Shown here in pieces: positions 22,151 through 33,100 of a stretch of DNA of 64,000 nt. How positions within the stretch are numbered: the stretch's first letter is position 1; every line of letters starts with the position of its first letter. This DNA comes from Eopsaltria australis. Lineage: Eukaryota; Chordata; Aves; Passeriformes; Petroicidae. The notes beneath the pieces are model-generated. The model made no database searches and was not told the DNA's origin. It saw only the letters and a list, made by a program, of their open reading frames with translations. The translations under genes and the position numbers were made by a program. The stretch lies in NCBI GenBank assembly GCA_034509425.1, contig JAVTVJ010000230.1:901001-965000 (forward strand), read 5' to 3'.

Positions 22151-25100
22151 GGTGAGCACGTCTGTATTATGTCCCTAAAATATTTCTGCAATTCAGTAAT
22201 ATTCAATGTTTAATGTGTATTAGAAAGATGCTTTAAAAATTCTGATGGATTTTAAGAAATAATGGTGGCAAGGAAGGCACAGGTCATTAATCTAACTATC
22301 AGAATTCCCAAATAAGCCACATTTTGAACTGTTTGGTCTAAAGCAAACTCAGGGTAAGATGGGCTGCCTGACTTGCAGCCTGCCTTCCATCACACCCGCT
22401 CCCATTCATGAAAACTGCTTCTGAGAGGGCACAGCCAGCCCTAATGAGAGAGGCAGCCCTCCTGCCCTGCCTGCGGGAGGGAAGGGAGAGGACGCAGCAA
22501 GATTTGATATAACGTGCTGGTTGGAAATGCATTTTAAATAACCAAGCAATGAAGCATACTTCACAGAGATTAGGATTACCTCATTTGCAAAATCTCATAA
22601 CAGCTAAACACCAGTGAAAAACTTTGGTTTAATCCTACTGAATTATGCACATTGGGTTATATCAGGAAAATGCTTAATTGTTAGGGATTTTTGCAACTCG
22701 AGGCCTGACACATGAACTGTAAAAAGTGTTTTATTTGACTTGCATTTCTCCATGTACCAGCCAACAGGAAGCTATGGCAGAAGAAGTGGCAAAGCCTCCA
22801 AGGAGCTCTGCTCTCCTTGCTTCCCAGCAGGCTGATACTTTAGAGGAGTGCTGGATCTTTCCTTGTGTGCAGTGACCCACTATGCACTTGTGTGGATACC
22901 CCTGATACTGCCCGGGCCCACATATTTTATCCAAATGACACTACCAGCTACACTAAGCAGCTATTTGTATGCTCTGTATCTCTGTACTAAGGGCTTTATT
23001 TAGGGACTTTAAATAACCCTTCATCATCATTTCACACCACTCTTAAACAAACAGGATTCCTTTCTCTTATTATATTTCCTTCTACTACACATTTCAGCTA
23101 AAAACACTCCAGAGGGGTGTGCCAGCTATGACTATGTCACAAGAATGATTTTATTAAGAAAATGCCTCCAATGCTACCTCACAGCATTTTCCACTACTAT
23201 TGTTTGGGTTGCACCAGAGGCTAAAATGTGGCTTCTTTTAATAACACATTTGCATAAGTTGATCTGAAAGATCCCCATGTGATGACATTACTTCAGGGTT
23301 GGCCTGTTGTCTCAAAAAAGCCTGAGGTGCTAGTCCCAAAGAGATCAAACTCAAGAATTAACTAGTCTTTATAAAGCAGGAACATCTCTACAAGCAGTAA
23401 AACAAATGATTATCAGTTCTTTTTGGCGATGGTCTATGCCAAGCTAGAGAAAAACAGAGCTTTCAAACACTGACAATCTGGTATATTGAAGTATGACCAT
23501 TATTTTTTATTTTCCACATTTTTGGTCCAAAGACAGTTCTGAGTAATTGATTCCCATAATAAGCTATGGTTCGTTAGTCAATTTAATTTATAATTGAATT
23601 GGATGGATGTAACTCTGTGTAAAATTGTCTCTGAAGAATCTGTTTTGTTCGTCTGTTCAACTTCTGACAGGGATGGAAGAAAATCTAAATTATTCCCTTC
23701 TGCAAGAGGGAAAAACTCTGAAAGTCTCAGCATCCCTTGTGAAATTAAGAGGAAAATATTTTTAATAGTTGCCATGCAAAAATAATATGGCTTTACTAAA
23801 ATTTATACAACCCTGACAATTAACACATTAATGCCTGGAATGGTGGCTTAAAATGAAAATCAAAACATGGGGAATATATGAATCAGCAGTGCTGCCTGAA
23901 CAGCTGGAAAGATCACTCTTTACCAGATATTTACTGGTAAGTCACATCTTCTTTTCAAATATTGCAAAATCTGAAGAATTTGCTTCTCCATGCTTTTATA
24001 TTGATATCCTGATGATAGAACTCCATTGGGAAATGACTGGTGTGAAGAATAAAACTCAGTGGATTAAATTATTCTCCTGTTTATAACTTGGAAACCCAGA
24101 GTTGCTCCCACTGTCACAAGTTGCAGGACTTTTCTAAATGCAGTTTGCTTTAGTAGAGATCTGGGAATTGTTTCTCTACCCTCTGTGGGCCTTCTCTTGG
24201 CCACTGCAAAGTTCAAAAAATAACAGAGCAGTATATGAGAATGGCTTCTGCTTAGGAGCAGAGGCAGGGAAGGAATATGTGGGTTTAGGGGTTTAAAGAT
24301 GAACAACAGTTTCCATTTCTAAGTTAATTTTGCCCTAGGGTTCTTTGGGCCTCAAGACTCACATACAAACCCACTTTCTTTCCACAGAAAATACTGAGGT
24401 TCTCATCATGTTCTGGAATAAATTCCCTCCTAATTTGTCATGTCTAAAGAGAAACATTGAGTCTCTGTCTCTATTACTGGTCTTAGCAAGACATACCAGT
24501 ATTGAAAGATACATTTAACTTAAAATGAAAAGCAAGTGAATTAATTAATTCAATATTTGTATTTTTCTATACAGACATACTGATATTGGTCATTGATTGT
24601 GAGTTAGCAGACACAAATGCTAGCAGTAAAAGAACTGCTACACTATTATGTAAGTGTAGTATTGCTTGTAATCTAGCCTCACGCAAAAGCAAAATATACA
24701 TGCTCTGTTTGCTCAAAAAATAAAGTGTACTGAGAAGCATTGCAGTGGGATAGGTGATGATGATCAGCTATTATCAGTCCCAGCAGGCACATATTTTTTC
24801 TTAACAGCCACAGGACTGCTGCTCTGAAAGCCAGGCACAAGGATTTTTTAGTTCAGAGCATTTCACATTGCCTTTTAGAGGCAGGCATGACACACAGCTG
24901 CACAAACTCTTATGGCCTCCAGTTAAAGCGTCACTTAACAACCTCATTTGTCTACTTTTGCATCAAGTCCCCAATAAATTCTGATAGGCAACAGGCTCCC
25001 AGGCTCCTTATGTTATCCAGATAATGTTTTTTTTCTTTTCCTGTAATAGTAACAGTAGAAGTGTTGTGTCCAATCTTCATCATATTCCAGAGTTTGTTTA

Positions 25101-27940
25101 TAATGTTGCTGACCTTTTTTTCCACTGGTAAGTATTTAATCTGGAAGAAGGGATATGAGGCAGGTTCAGTGACTGGTCACACCTACCCACCTCTGCTGAA
25201 GTGAGTGAGATCATAAAGGTGGAACTGAGAAGAAAATTTGGCTTATTACAGCTACTTAGGGCAGTTTATTTCTGGGCTATGCTATATGAATGTAATAGCA
25301 GATATAGGCTGGAGCTATTGAAGACTGTTCTTATTTTAATGACTACATTCTGGCTGAGAAATTCTTTAATATATAATTTTCAGCACTACAAATGCACGGG
25401 AGACAATGAAAGTTGTTTCTAAAAAATATTAAAGCTGACATCAATCATTTATACATAATGCACAAAGCAATGAGGGCAAACTCCTCAGTGCAGATAAGAG
25501 ATGTCACAGTAAACTTATGTTCCACAGCAGTGGTATCAGTTACGATCGATCACTCGGTAGCCAGTGGAAGTTACATTTTTACTTTAGTCTTTAAACTCTT
25601 TTGACTGCACTACCAAAAGTATTGTTTTAATCTAAAGTGCTAGATCAATATTTCTGATCAATAAGCATTCATTTCCAACTAACAAGGACAATGGTTAGTG
25701 GATTCCTTTAAACATTTTCATTTCAAGGAAATCTCTGCTGTTCTGGAAATCAGATCTCTAACAAAGAGTACAAGGAAAAGGGAAATGAGCACAAAACATA
25801 GCAGAGAACTTCCAGATAAATTCAGCTCTTCCCCAGCACAATTTTTCTTTCTCCTGTGATGCTAAATCAGTAAATACTTTGTATGACCATTATTCTTAAA
25901 GTAATTAAAAAATTCAACAGCATTACAATTAACTCTTCCTACCAGAGCACAAAAAGCCAACCCAAAGAAAAGCCAAACTACCAATGACCAAAACCAAACT
26001 GACAAACTTCAACTGTCAAAAATTTCATTCCTAGTGACAACGAAGTATAAATCAACAAGTACAGCTTAGAAAACCCTGGTTCACTTAGTAAAACACTGGT
26101 ATAGCTTCCATGAAGTTCAGGGAAATCCCTCCACTTTCAGCCCAAATGAGTTTAGATCCAAGAAAGGCAACACCTGGCCCAGCCAGCAGCCAAGAGCTGG
26201 TCCTCTTTAGGGAGAACCTTTCTTCTTGACCACAGACAGATCTTGAGAACTGAGCACTCTTCCCATTCCCTGGAAAAGCCAGACACCATCTTGCCATAAC
26301 ATCTGGGAAGTCTTTCTGTCCTACCCCACTTAGTCTTGGGCTTTTCAGAGCAGGACACAAGTCTGCTTTAAATGTCCCAAGGACTCTGATGGACATTAGA
26401 GGCATGTTTGGCTACAAAGAAATTAGGACTTTTGCCACAGTGGTGTGTACAGACCACTCCCTTGTATTTTACAAGCCTAACTAGGAGAGAACATGTTGTT
26501 TTCAATGCCTGCAGCTGTGCTTAGCAGCTATACTCCCTGCTATACTTAACATTCTCCAACTTTCCATCACCCACACACAATAATTTGCTTTTTCTCATAC
26601 TCTCCTCTGTTCAAGATATTGGCTATTGTTTACATGGCATGAAATACTAGAGTTGTAATTAAAAACCAACTGGATAGCTTCAGGCTGGGCTGTCAGCATC
26701 CCACTCTGCAGGAACTATGTGCTTCATGTCCTCCATCTCCTCATAGCATTGCTGCCCCTGAGGTGGTGGAAGTTGTTAAACAAGTCCACTGGCACCTCCT
26801 TCACAGGGTGTAAAGCCAGGCTGCCACAGCCACAGGCATCTTCCCCAAAGGATGGGTGTTGAGGGAGCTCAGAGCTGTGACTTGCATGCCCTGTGACCAA
26901 TGGCCCCTGCCTACGTGGGGGCACTCACAGAGTGTTGACTTGCCTATGTGACACCAGCTTGAAAGCACAAATCAGAGCAGAGAATGAAGTCTATGCTCTA
27001 CCTCCTCCTCCTGGTGACAGAGCTGTGGTTGGGGTGGGGTGCAATTAAAATGCAATAAATACTGCATTCTACTAGTCACATGGACTTCATTCCCCTACAT
27101 ACTTCTTTGGCATTACTTTGAGTTTTGAATCCACCCCAAAATTCAAACTTAAGTGAAAAAATTTGTCTGCTTTAATTTGTATTTATCATAACCAGTGAAT
27201 TGCATGTGGATTTCTCTCAGAAACACAAATCAGTCAAGATTTTCTCAACTGCATGTATCCCATAGATCTTTCATGAAGGGTCTGGGCCAAACTCAGGGAT
27301 CCATTCCATTTTTGCTCTTAATCTATAGATGAGATATGGGGGAAGCCAGCTGCTAAAGTGGGTTGCATGCAGATTATGCTTTTCTCACTGGAAAATGATG
27401 GGAAAAGAATTTTGGCTCCATTAAATACAAAGTGTCCCCTCAGACAGAGGGCTTAACACAAAATGAATGGAAGGTCAAACTTTTGTTGGGCTATTAATCT
27501 GTGCTGTGACTTATGCAGATTGGAAAATATATGAGAAATGTAAACAGAGTGTTTACTCTGCATTAGATAGCAGGAGATAGGCAGAGTCGGAATAGATAAC
27601 CTTTTGTGAACACCAGGAAGCTGGATTTTATGTGAAACTTGTCTGAGTTCGACTCTTTATGGTGCCTATTCATCTACTACAGGACTGAAGTATGAAGAAG
27701 TGGGTGAAGGAGGAGGAATAAGAGGAAGAGGGCTGCTGAATAGATGCATAAATTTACCATAAATGGTAAAGCTTTCATTGACTTTAACTAAGCCAAGAAA
27801 TCAGTTCTGCTTTTAAAAGCAATACAGCCAAAGAGTGATATGGGCAACACAGGACTTTGGGCAATACAATCTACATGAAATAGTGTCACATTCATGAACA
27901 CCGAAATCATGCTAAATCTAAACACAATCTTATGCATCGT
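22151..27940. other. Non-coding stretch, no gene recognised
   Basis: No recognised gene. GC-richer pieces lie at 22340-22510 (CCTGCCTGCGGGAGGG near 22465) and 26690-26930. The latter carries a minus frame at 26724-26924 with no domain. A perfect 16-bp palindrome sits at 24537-24552. Everything else is AT-rich and ordinary. Confidence 0.6.
24537..24552. repeat. Perfect 16-bp AT palindrome
   Basis: TGAATTAATTAATTCA is its own reverse complement and holds overlapping TTAATTAA cores. It could be a homeodomain dimer site or simply AT-rich chance. Confidence 0.85.
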
Positions 27941-27949
27941 AAAACACAT

Positions 27950-28370
27950 CTATATTGCATTTTCTACTCTCTTTGTTGTTCAGTTTCTTTTTCCCCAGCT
28001 GTTTTGGCATTGTGTTCCATTCTTCAGGTGTTTTCCAGTCACAATTATTCCCTTGTTTCAAAACACTGGTTCTTGCTCATTTATTTTGCTGACCATGCTT
28101 TTTCCATCCTTTACTATAGTCTTCTCCTTGACTTGTCATGACCTATGTTTTTATTCTGGGCTCTTTATTTTGTTCTGCTCCTCTTATTCTTCTTCTTTCC
28201 CTCACTTTCTCACACAGACTCCTTTTTATCTGTCATTTCTTTTCCTTTGTGTAGTGTTCTCTTTATTTATCTCATCATTACCGCCTTTTCCACTTTTTGT
28301 ACTTTTCCTACTTCTCTACTTGCTTTCTCTCAGTTATTTGCTTATATATTCCAGGTTCCAATGGAAAGGA
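27950..28370. repeat. Pyrimidine-rich low-complexity stretch
   Basis: About 400 bp in which the plus strand is strongly enriched in C and T, with few purine runs. This produces three overlapping plus-strand frames (27894-28412, 27932-28141, 28145-28381) full of Phe, Leu and Ser. All three frames being open at once shows that the long 172-codon frame comes from composition and is not a membrane protein. The tract is irregular, so it is not a simple microsatellite. Confidence 0.75.
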
Positions 28371-29250
28371 TTGGATTTTAAAGAAACGGTGGGATTTTCT
28401 GTCATTGTATAACTATTTTGTAAATGGTTTTAAAAGTATAAAAACAAACAAAATTATCAGTAAGGACTTTATCTTCTCCTTTTTCCTCTTATTTATTTTA
28501 TGCAGGAAATAGACATTCCATCATTTAATCTGTGATTTCCTCTGGGCTTTGACAGCAGCACTTTGGTTCAGTTAAAATCAAGCAAATACTTGATCACCTG
28601 AATGATCCACACCAGAAGCTTCTAAGGCAGAACACAGTCAACTAAATTCCTCAAAACCTTCTCTGTACGTCCCCATAACATCACTGTGACTCAGTAGCTT
28701 CCTGTCATCCAATCCAGCTAGGCACACCTATAAGCCTAGTGCAGAAGAAAAAGATACTGGACGTTTTCCACCCTTCTAAGACCTAGGCCTGTAACTAAGG
28801 AGTTCTGAAAGTATCCAGGTCTTTCCTCTACATGGGCAGTTTAGCTCTCAGAGTCCTGTGCTATGCTCTGAACTGCAGTTCAGCAAGGTGTTCAGAAGTA
28901 GTTAGTAGGAATAGTTCTCTTTGAGCTCACCACCTAGCTGTTCTTCAGCAAACACCAGGATTGCAGAGCCTTCTGACATCGCTTACATCAAAACAAAGCA
29001 GATGGAAAGAAGGCAGACAAGGAGCTAAACTAGCACATGACAACAATCTACTCTATATGATCGGCCATGGCCCTGCTGGAATCTGAATGGTGGCCTGTGC
29101 ACTGGAGTTTGGAACCTCACTGAGCTGGGTACCTGAAGTGTGACACAACTAGAAGTGTGTACTATACACACGGCATATTAAACAGCTGATGTTACATGCT
29201 TTGGGGGAATATTTCTCCCCAAATAACTGTGGGAAATATTAATTATTTAT
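28371..29250. other. Non-coding stretch, no gene recognised
   Basis: No gene or repeat recognised. Base composition returns to normal right of the pyrimidine-rich stretch. Confidence 0.6.
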
Positions 29251-29254
29251 GGAA

Positions 29255-29318
29255 TATTTGCATAACTGCATAATGTGTCTAGATATAAATAACAGATTAT
29301 TTGCATAACTGCATAATG
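29255..29318. repeat. Duplicated 21-mer with octamer motif
   Basis: The 21-nt word starting TATTTGCATAACTGC and ending ATAATG occurs identically at 29255-29275 and 29298-29318, a 43-bp period. Each copy carries ATTTGCAT, the reverse of the POU/Oct octamer ATGCAAAT. The spacer differs from the unit. Two identical octamer sites in phase could be a composite regulatory site; binding is inferred. Confidence 0.85.
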
Positions 29319-29731
29319 CCACTAATCACGGGAAGAAAAAAAGAACAAAATATTTCTGGCATTTGATCACACTGTGTCATATATGCCCTGTGATTCTTCT
29401 TCAAGCTCTCCCAGAGAGAAGCTGAAGCCGAAGCTCAACTAAGCTCTGTAGGCCTGTATTTTGTAAGAGGAACAACAGGTAAATTTTCGAACACTTTGCA
29501 AGTGCTGTGTAGACAGTACACCAACAGCAAAGCCTTGCAAACTCTACAGGCTGGATGGTGTTTTGCACAGATTCTTTGTCCAGAACTGGAAGACAAAAAC
29601 AGCTCATGTGCACAACGTGCATGAATTTCTACAAGCAAAATTCACAACTCTGTCATCCAACCTGTCACCACTTGTCTCTTAGGCAGCAGTTTTCATCCTT
29701 ACATCAAAGTGCTGAACCAGGGGAAGAAGTA
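29319..29731. other. Non-coding stretch
   Basis: Overlapping minus frames at 29401-29638 and a plus frame at 29555-29746 have no domains. Nothing else is recognised. Confidence 0.55.
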
Positions 29732-29835
29732 ACGTTACCCAGATAAGGACACTCAGGCCCAGAAACATGAAGTGACTTTGCCAGAGTCAGAGTGCAGATC
29801 AGCAAATCAGCTGTCAGGGCAATGGGCTAAAGGTC
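29732..29835 (+). mobile_element. MIR-like SINE remnant
   Basis: The phrase CCCAGATAAGGACACTCAGG followed by CCCAGAAACATGAAGTGACT and TTGCCAGAGTCA tracks the well-known MIR core order. That order is AGATGAGGAAACTGAGGC, then CAGAGAGGTTAAGTAACT, then TGCCCAAGGTCA. Order and spacing agree over about 60-80 bp with many substitutions. CORE-SINE and MIR-type families predate the amniote split, so a worn copy in a bird is plausible. Boundaries are approximate, and no tail or duplication is visible. Confidence 0.6.
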
Positions 29836-30060
29836 TGTCCAAGGCTGCAGCTCAGCAAAGCTAAGAACCATTGTGGAAAGGGAAGGCAGCCCATGCCATG
29901 CAGAAAGATACCAGTCCAGAGGAAAAGCTGTGTGCACATTTTCTCCCCATCATCAGGGAGCTGAGAGAAACACTGCAATGATCTTACTCTAGCTCAAAGG
30001 CATCACTAAGCAGAAACAAGCCTGAAAATATGAGCTGAGTTTGTCAAGCTTTAATATTCC

Positions 30061-30129
30061 CTAATAACCACTGTTCTTTCTCCGTTAAAGATTTCCTGAT
30101 AACTGCTGTTCTTTTCTGTGTTAAATACT
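30061..30129. repeat. Imperfect 35-bp tandem duplication
   Basis: Two copies lie back to back: CTAATAACCACTGTTCTTTC from 30061, and CTGATAACTGCTGTTCTTTT from 30096. They continue as TCCGTTAAA and CTGTGTTAAA. Most positions agree, with a one-base insertion in the second copy. A small, fairly old local duplication. Confidence 0.8.
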
Positions 30130-33100
30130 ATTTACTTCAGTGCTGGAGTTTCTAACATACACAACACTGACTTCATTTTTAATGGTATTTTGGTCTAATT
30201 TCAGAGCCTGATTTCCCAGTACAAACTCAAGTAACAAATGTATAATTATTCTCATAAATAACTCAGAACCTTACAGTAGGTTTCAAACAAGTTTCCCCAC
30301 AAGGCACAAGTGCCCTATATTAAATTCTTTTAAAGTGTTAGTTGATTAAGGTAAAAATTAGTTGTTATTACCTTATGGACATTTTAGTTTTCACAGAATT
30401 TCAAAGCTGGCCCTATCAGGATTAGATTTGTTGCCACCCACTGGTACAATCATCAGGAAAATTAATAATCATGTTCAGTCTGACTATAAATCATTGTGGT
30501 ACAGGCAATTAATTTCTGTAGAAAAATGAAAGATCTATAAGTAGTATTATTGTGCAAACTACATGATGTGAAAACTCAGATCCAGCACAGGCAAATTAGA
30601 AAACCAATGCTACTAATTCCAGAATGTGATAATGCTGGGTCATCTGAGACTGGACGGCCAGAAATTCTGAATAAACTATGCTGGCAGCTCCTAGCAGCTA
30701 ATGGTTGTTTTATCATGTTTATGCTGCATTTGGAATTCGTGAACCCGATACAAGCATATGTACAGAGAGTGAGTCTGGACAAAACAATCACAGCTAAGAT
30801 TTTTCATACATCTTCTACTGCTAAAATGAGGCAGATTTTTGTGTTTGTTTACATCCTTGCCATCACAGAGGGCAGATTTCTACACAGCTCCTCTCCCATT
30901 AAGGCCATGGTGGTCCTGTTGAGAACTGAAGGCAGATGATGTGTACACACAGACCACCATATGCCCCTTGTAAGCCAGATTTGTATTTCTCTACCAACAC
31001 ACGCTATGATCCTGCAAAATTATGTGTTTGCTAGAAGTTAGGCAAATATAGCATCAAGGCCATAAAGTTGAGTTTGTGTTTAGAATCAGAGAAAATAAAG
31101 CAGCTAGAAGCTCTATATTTTTATTGTCTTACCTATTAAGATAGTATGTCCTGTGGCTCTACGAGGGACACTGTTATAAAATACTGAAATTCAGTTTCAT
31201 TTGTTACAAATAAGTCAAATGATTCCCCAAATATCTGGATTTGAGTTTTCAATACTTGGGAAATCAATTAAACAAAATTCACATACCAGAGAAACAAAAC
31301 AGTATTTTGCTACCAGCTTTTAGCCTATTAGACAAATTATTTCCTAGGGACTACTTTCAGTCAAATTCACCATACCTGGAAAACATTTGAACAACATTTA
31401 CTAATACCTTGAACTGGAGGCTACAGGCTAAATGAAAAGTAAAATCTCTACCCATTTGTTCCTGGGTTTTCAAAAGCCAGAATGAAAAAGGATAACAATG
31501 GGAGTAACCATAAAGTGAAACATCTGAGAAAAAGAGATAAATTAATTCATGTCATGATTATTCACATATACAAAAAACATAGAACTACTGTAAATAAATA
31601 TTTTTAAAAGCATTTAAAAAAGATGGATGGACTTCCTTTTTTAGCCAATTATAAAATGTCTTCTGCTGCTTGATCCAGCTTTGAAATCAAGTACTTTGAA
31701 GTATAAGTATCTGGACTCCACAGGGAAGTTCATTATTGAAGAAGCGCATATCCATGAATAAGGAAGCTCTCTCTTGGAAAATCTTGCCGGACATTTAAAA
31801 AAGTTTCTAAGATGGAAGCAGAACGGAGGAATAATTATCTGTCATAGGAGCTCCTGTTCATTTTGTAAGAGCAAAACCAATTCAACAGGCCATATTAATT
31901 TGTCATCTACTCAGTGTTCAGGTATGGAGTATTCCAGATAGAAGGCATTTAGATGCTTTACTGGATGAAACAGCATGCTGCCAGAAAGCTACTGCCTGTA
32001 GTTAGAAAAGAAAGCCCAATTTCCTCATTAGGAAATAGATGTAAATAATTCAGGGACGTGATGTTTTCCATGGAGATACATGATGCACTTAATGCATTTT
32101 AAACAGTTGAAGGAAACTCCTAAGAAATGTACCTGCTTCCACAAAGATCTACACAGATTTATATTAATATACGGGATTTTGGACCACATTGCTGCCCACA
32201 ATAGTATACTTTGTTTACTAAAGGCAAGCTTGTGTTTAAGACATTAAGAAAACCCTTTGCACTTCCAGCAAACCTGCAAACAAACATAAACATACCAAAA
32301 TGATAGAAAATAATTTGCTTGTCACTTTGTCTCTTCCCTTTCTTCTCAATATCCCCAAAGGAAATCCAAATCTTGCAAATGACCCTAGCCATGTCCTTAG
32401 CTGCTTTGGAGAAATAATTTAAATAACTGATGTTAACAAATTTTGAAATCTGTCAGCTAACTATAGGCTTTACTGGACAAGCACTGACACATTTCAGAAA
32501 GTACAATGCCTGGATGAGTGGCCTGTGCCTACCCATGCTGCCCATACCTATATGGGCTTAGTGGGCTGTGACTGCCCACTGTACACTTTCTGCACAGATA
32601 GAGAGGTCTGAAACCCTCACATACCACCCACATATGCCCCAAACCTGCTGTGTACTGTTCAAGTGTAGCTAAATGTGTTCTTTCATTTGGGTTTCAAATG
32701 ACATTTTCATTATAAATTAAAGTATTGAGCCATAGCCAAATCTGTGCTATCATCTAGGTTTATACGGTCATTATAAAGCTTTGATAAAGATCTAGGCATA
32801 ACATACAGTTGAGTGCAATCTATCTAATCTATCTGTCTATCTCCTTGCAATTCTTCCCATATACGGGACATAAATCTTAGGCAGGGATTTGAGAATGTAT
32901 TAGGATAGTATCAAAAGAGATGAAAATCACAGCTGTTCCAGCTAAAAGCCCTTCCTGATTTGTTAAACAAACATAAAACTGAGTTGAGAATTTCCCAGAT
33001 TCACCTGGTTCAGCTGTATACAAAGAGCAGTTAAATTAAATGATCTTTCTCACAAAGGTCAAAAGTTAAGTGTCCCTGGTTACATGAGGCCTCATGCCTA

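Noticed and set aside
27894..28412. 172-codon plus frame rich in Phe, Leu and Ser, resembling a membrane protein
   Set aside because: It lies in a pyrimidine-rich stretch where other plus frames are also open. The hydrophobicity follows from C/T codons, and no family or splice structure is visible.
29255..29318. Start of a CRISPR-like array
   Set aside because: Only two repeat copies with one 22-bp spacer, in a eukaryotic genome.
30550..30939. 129-codon plus frame
   Set aside because: No domain, no conserved pattern and a competing minus frame at 30576-30791.
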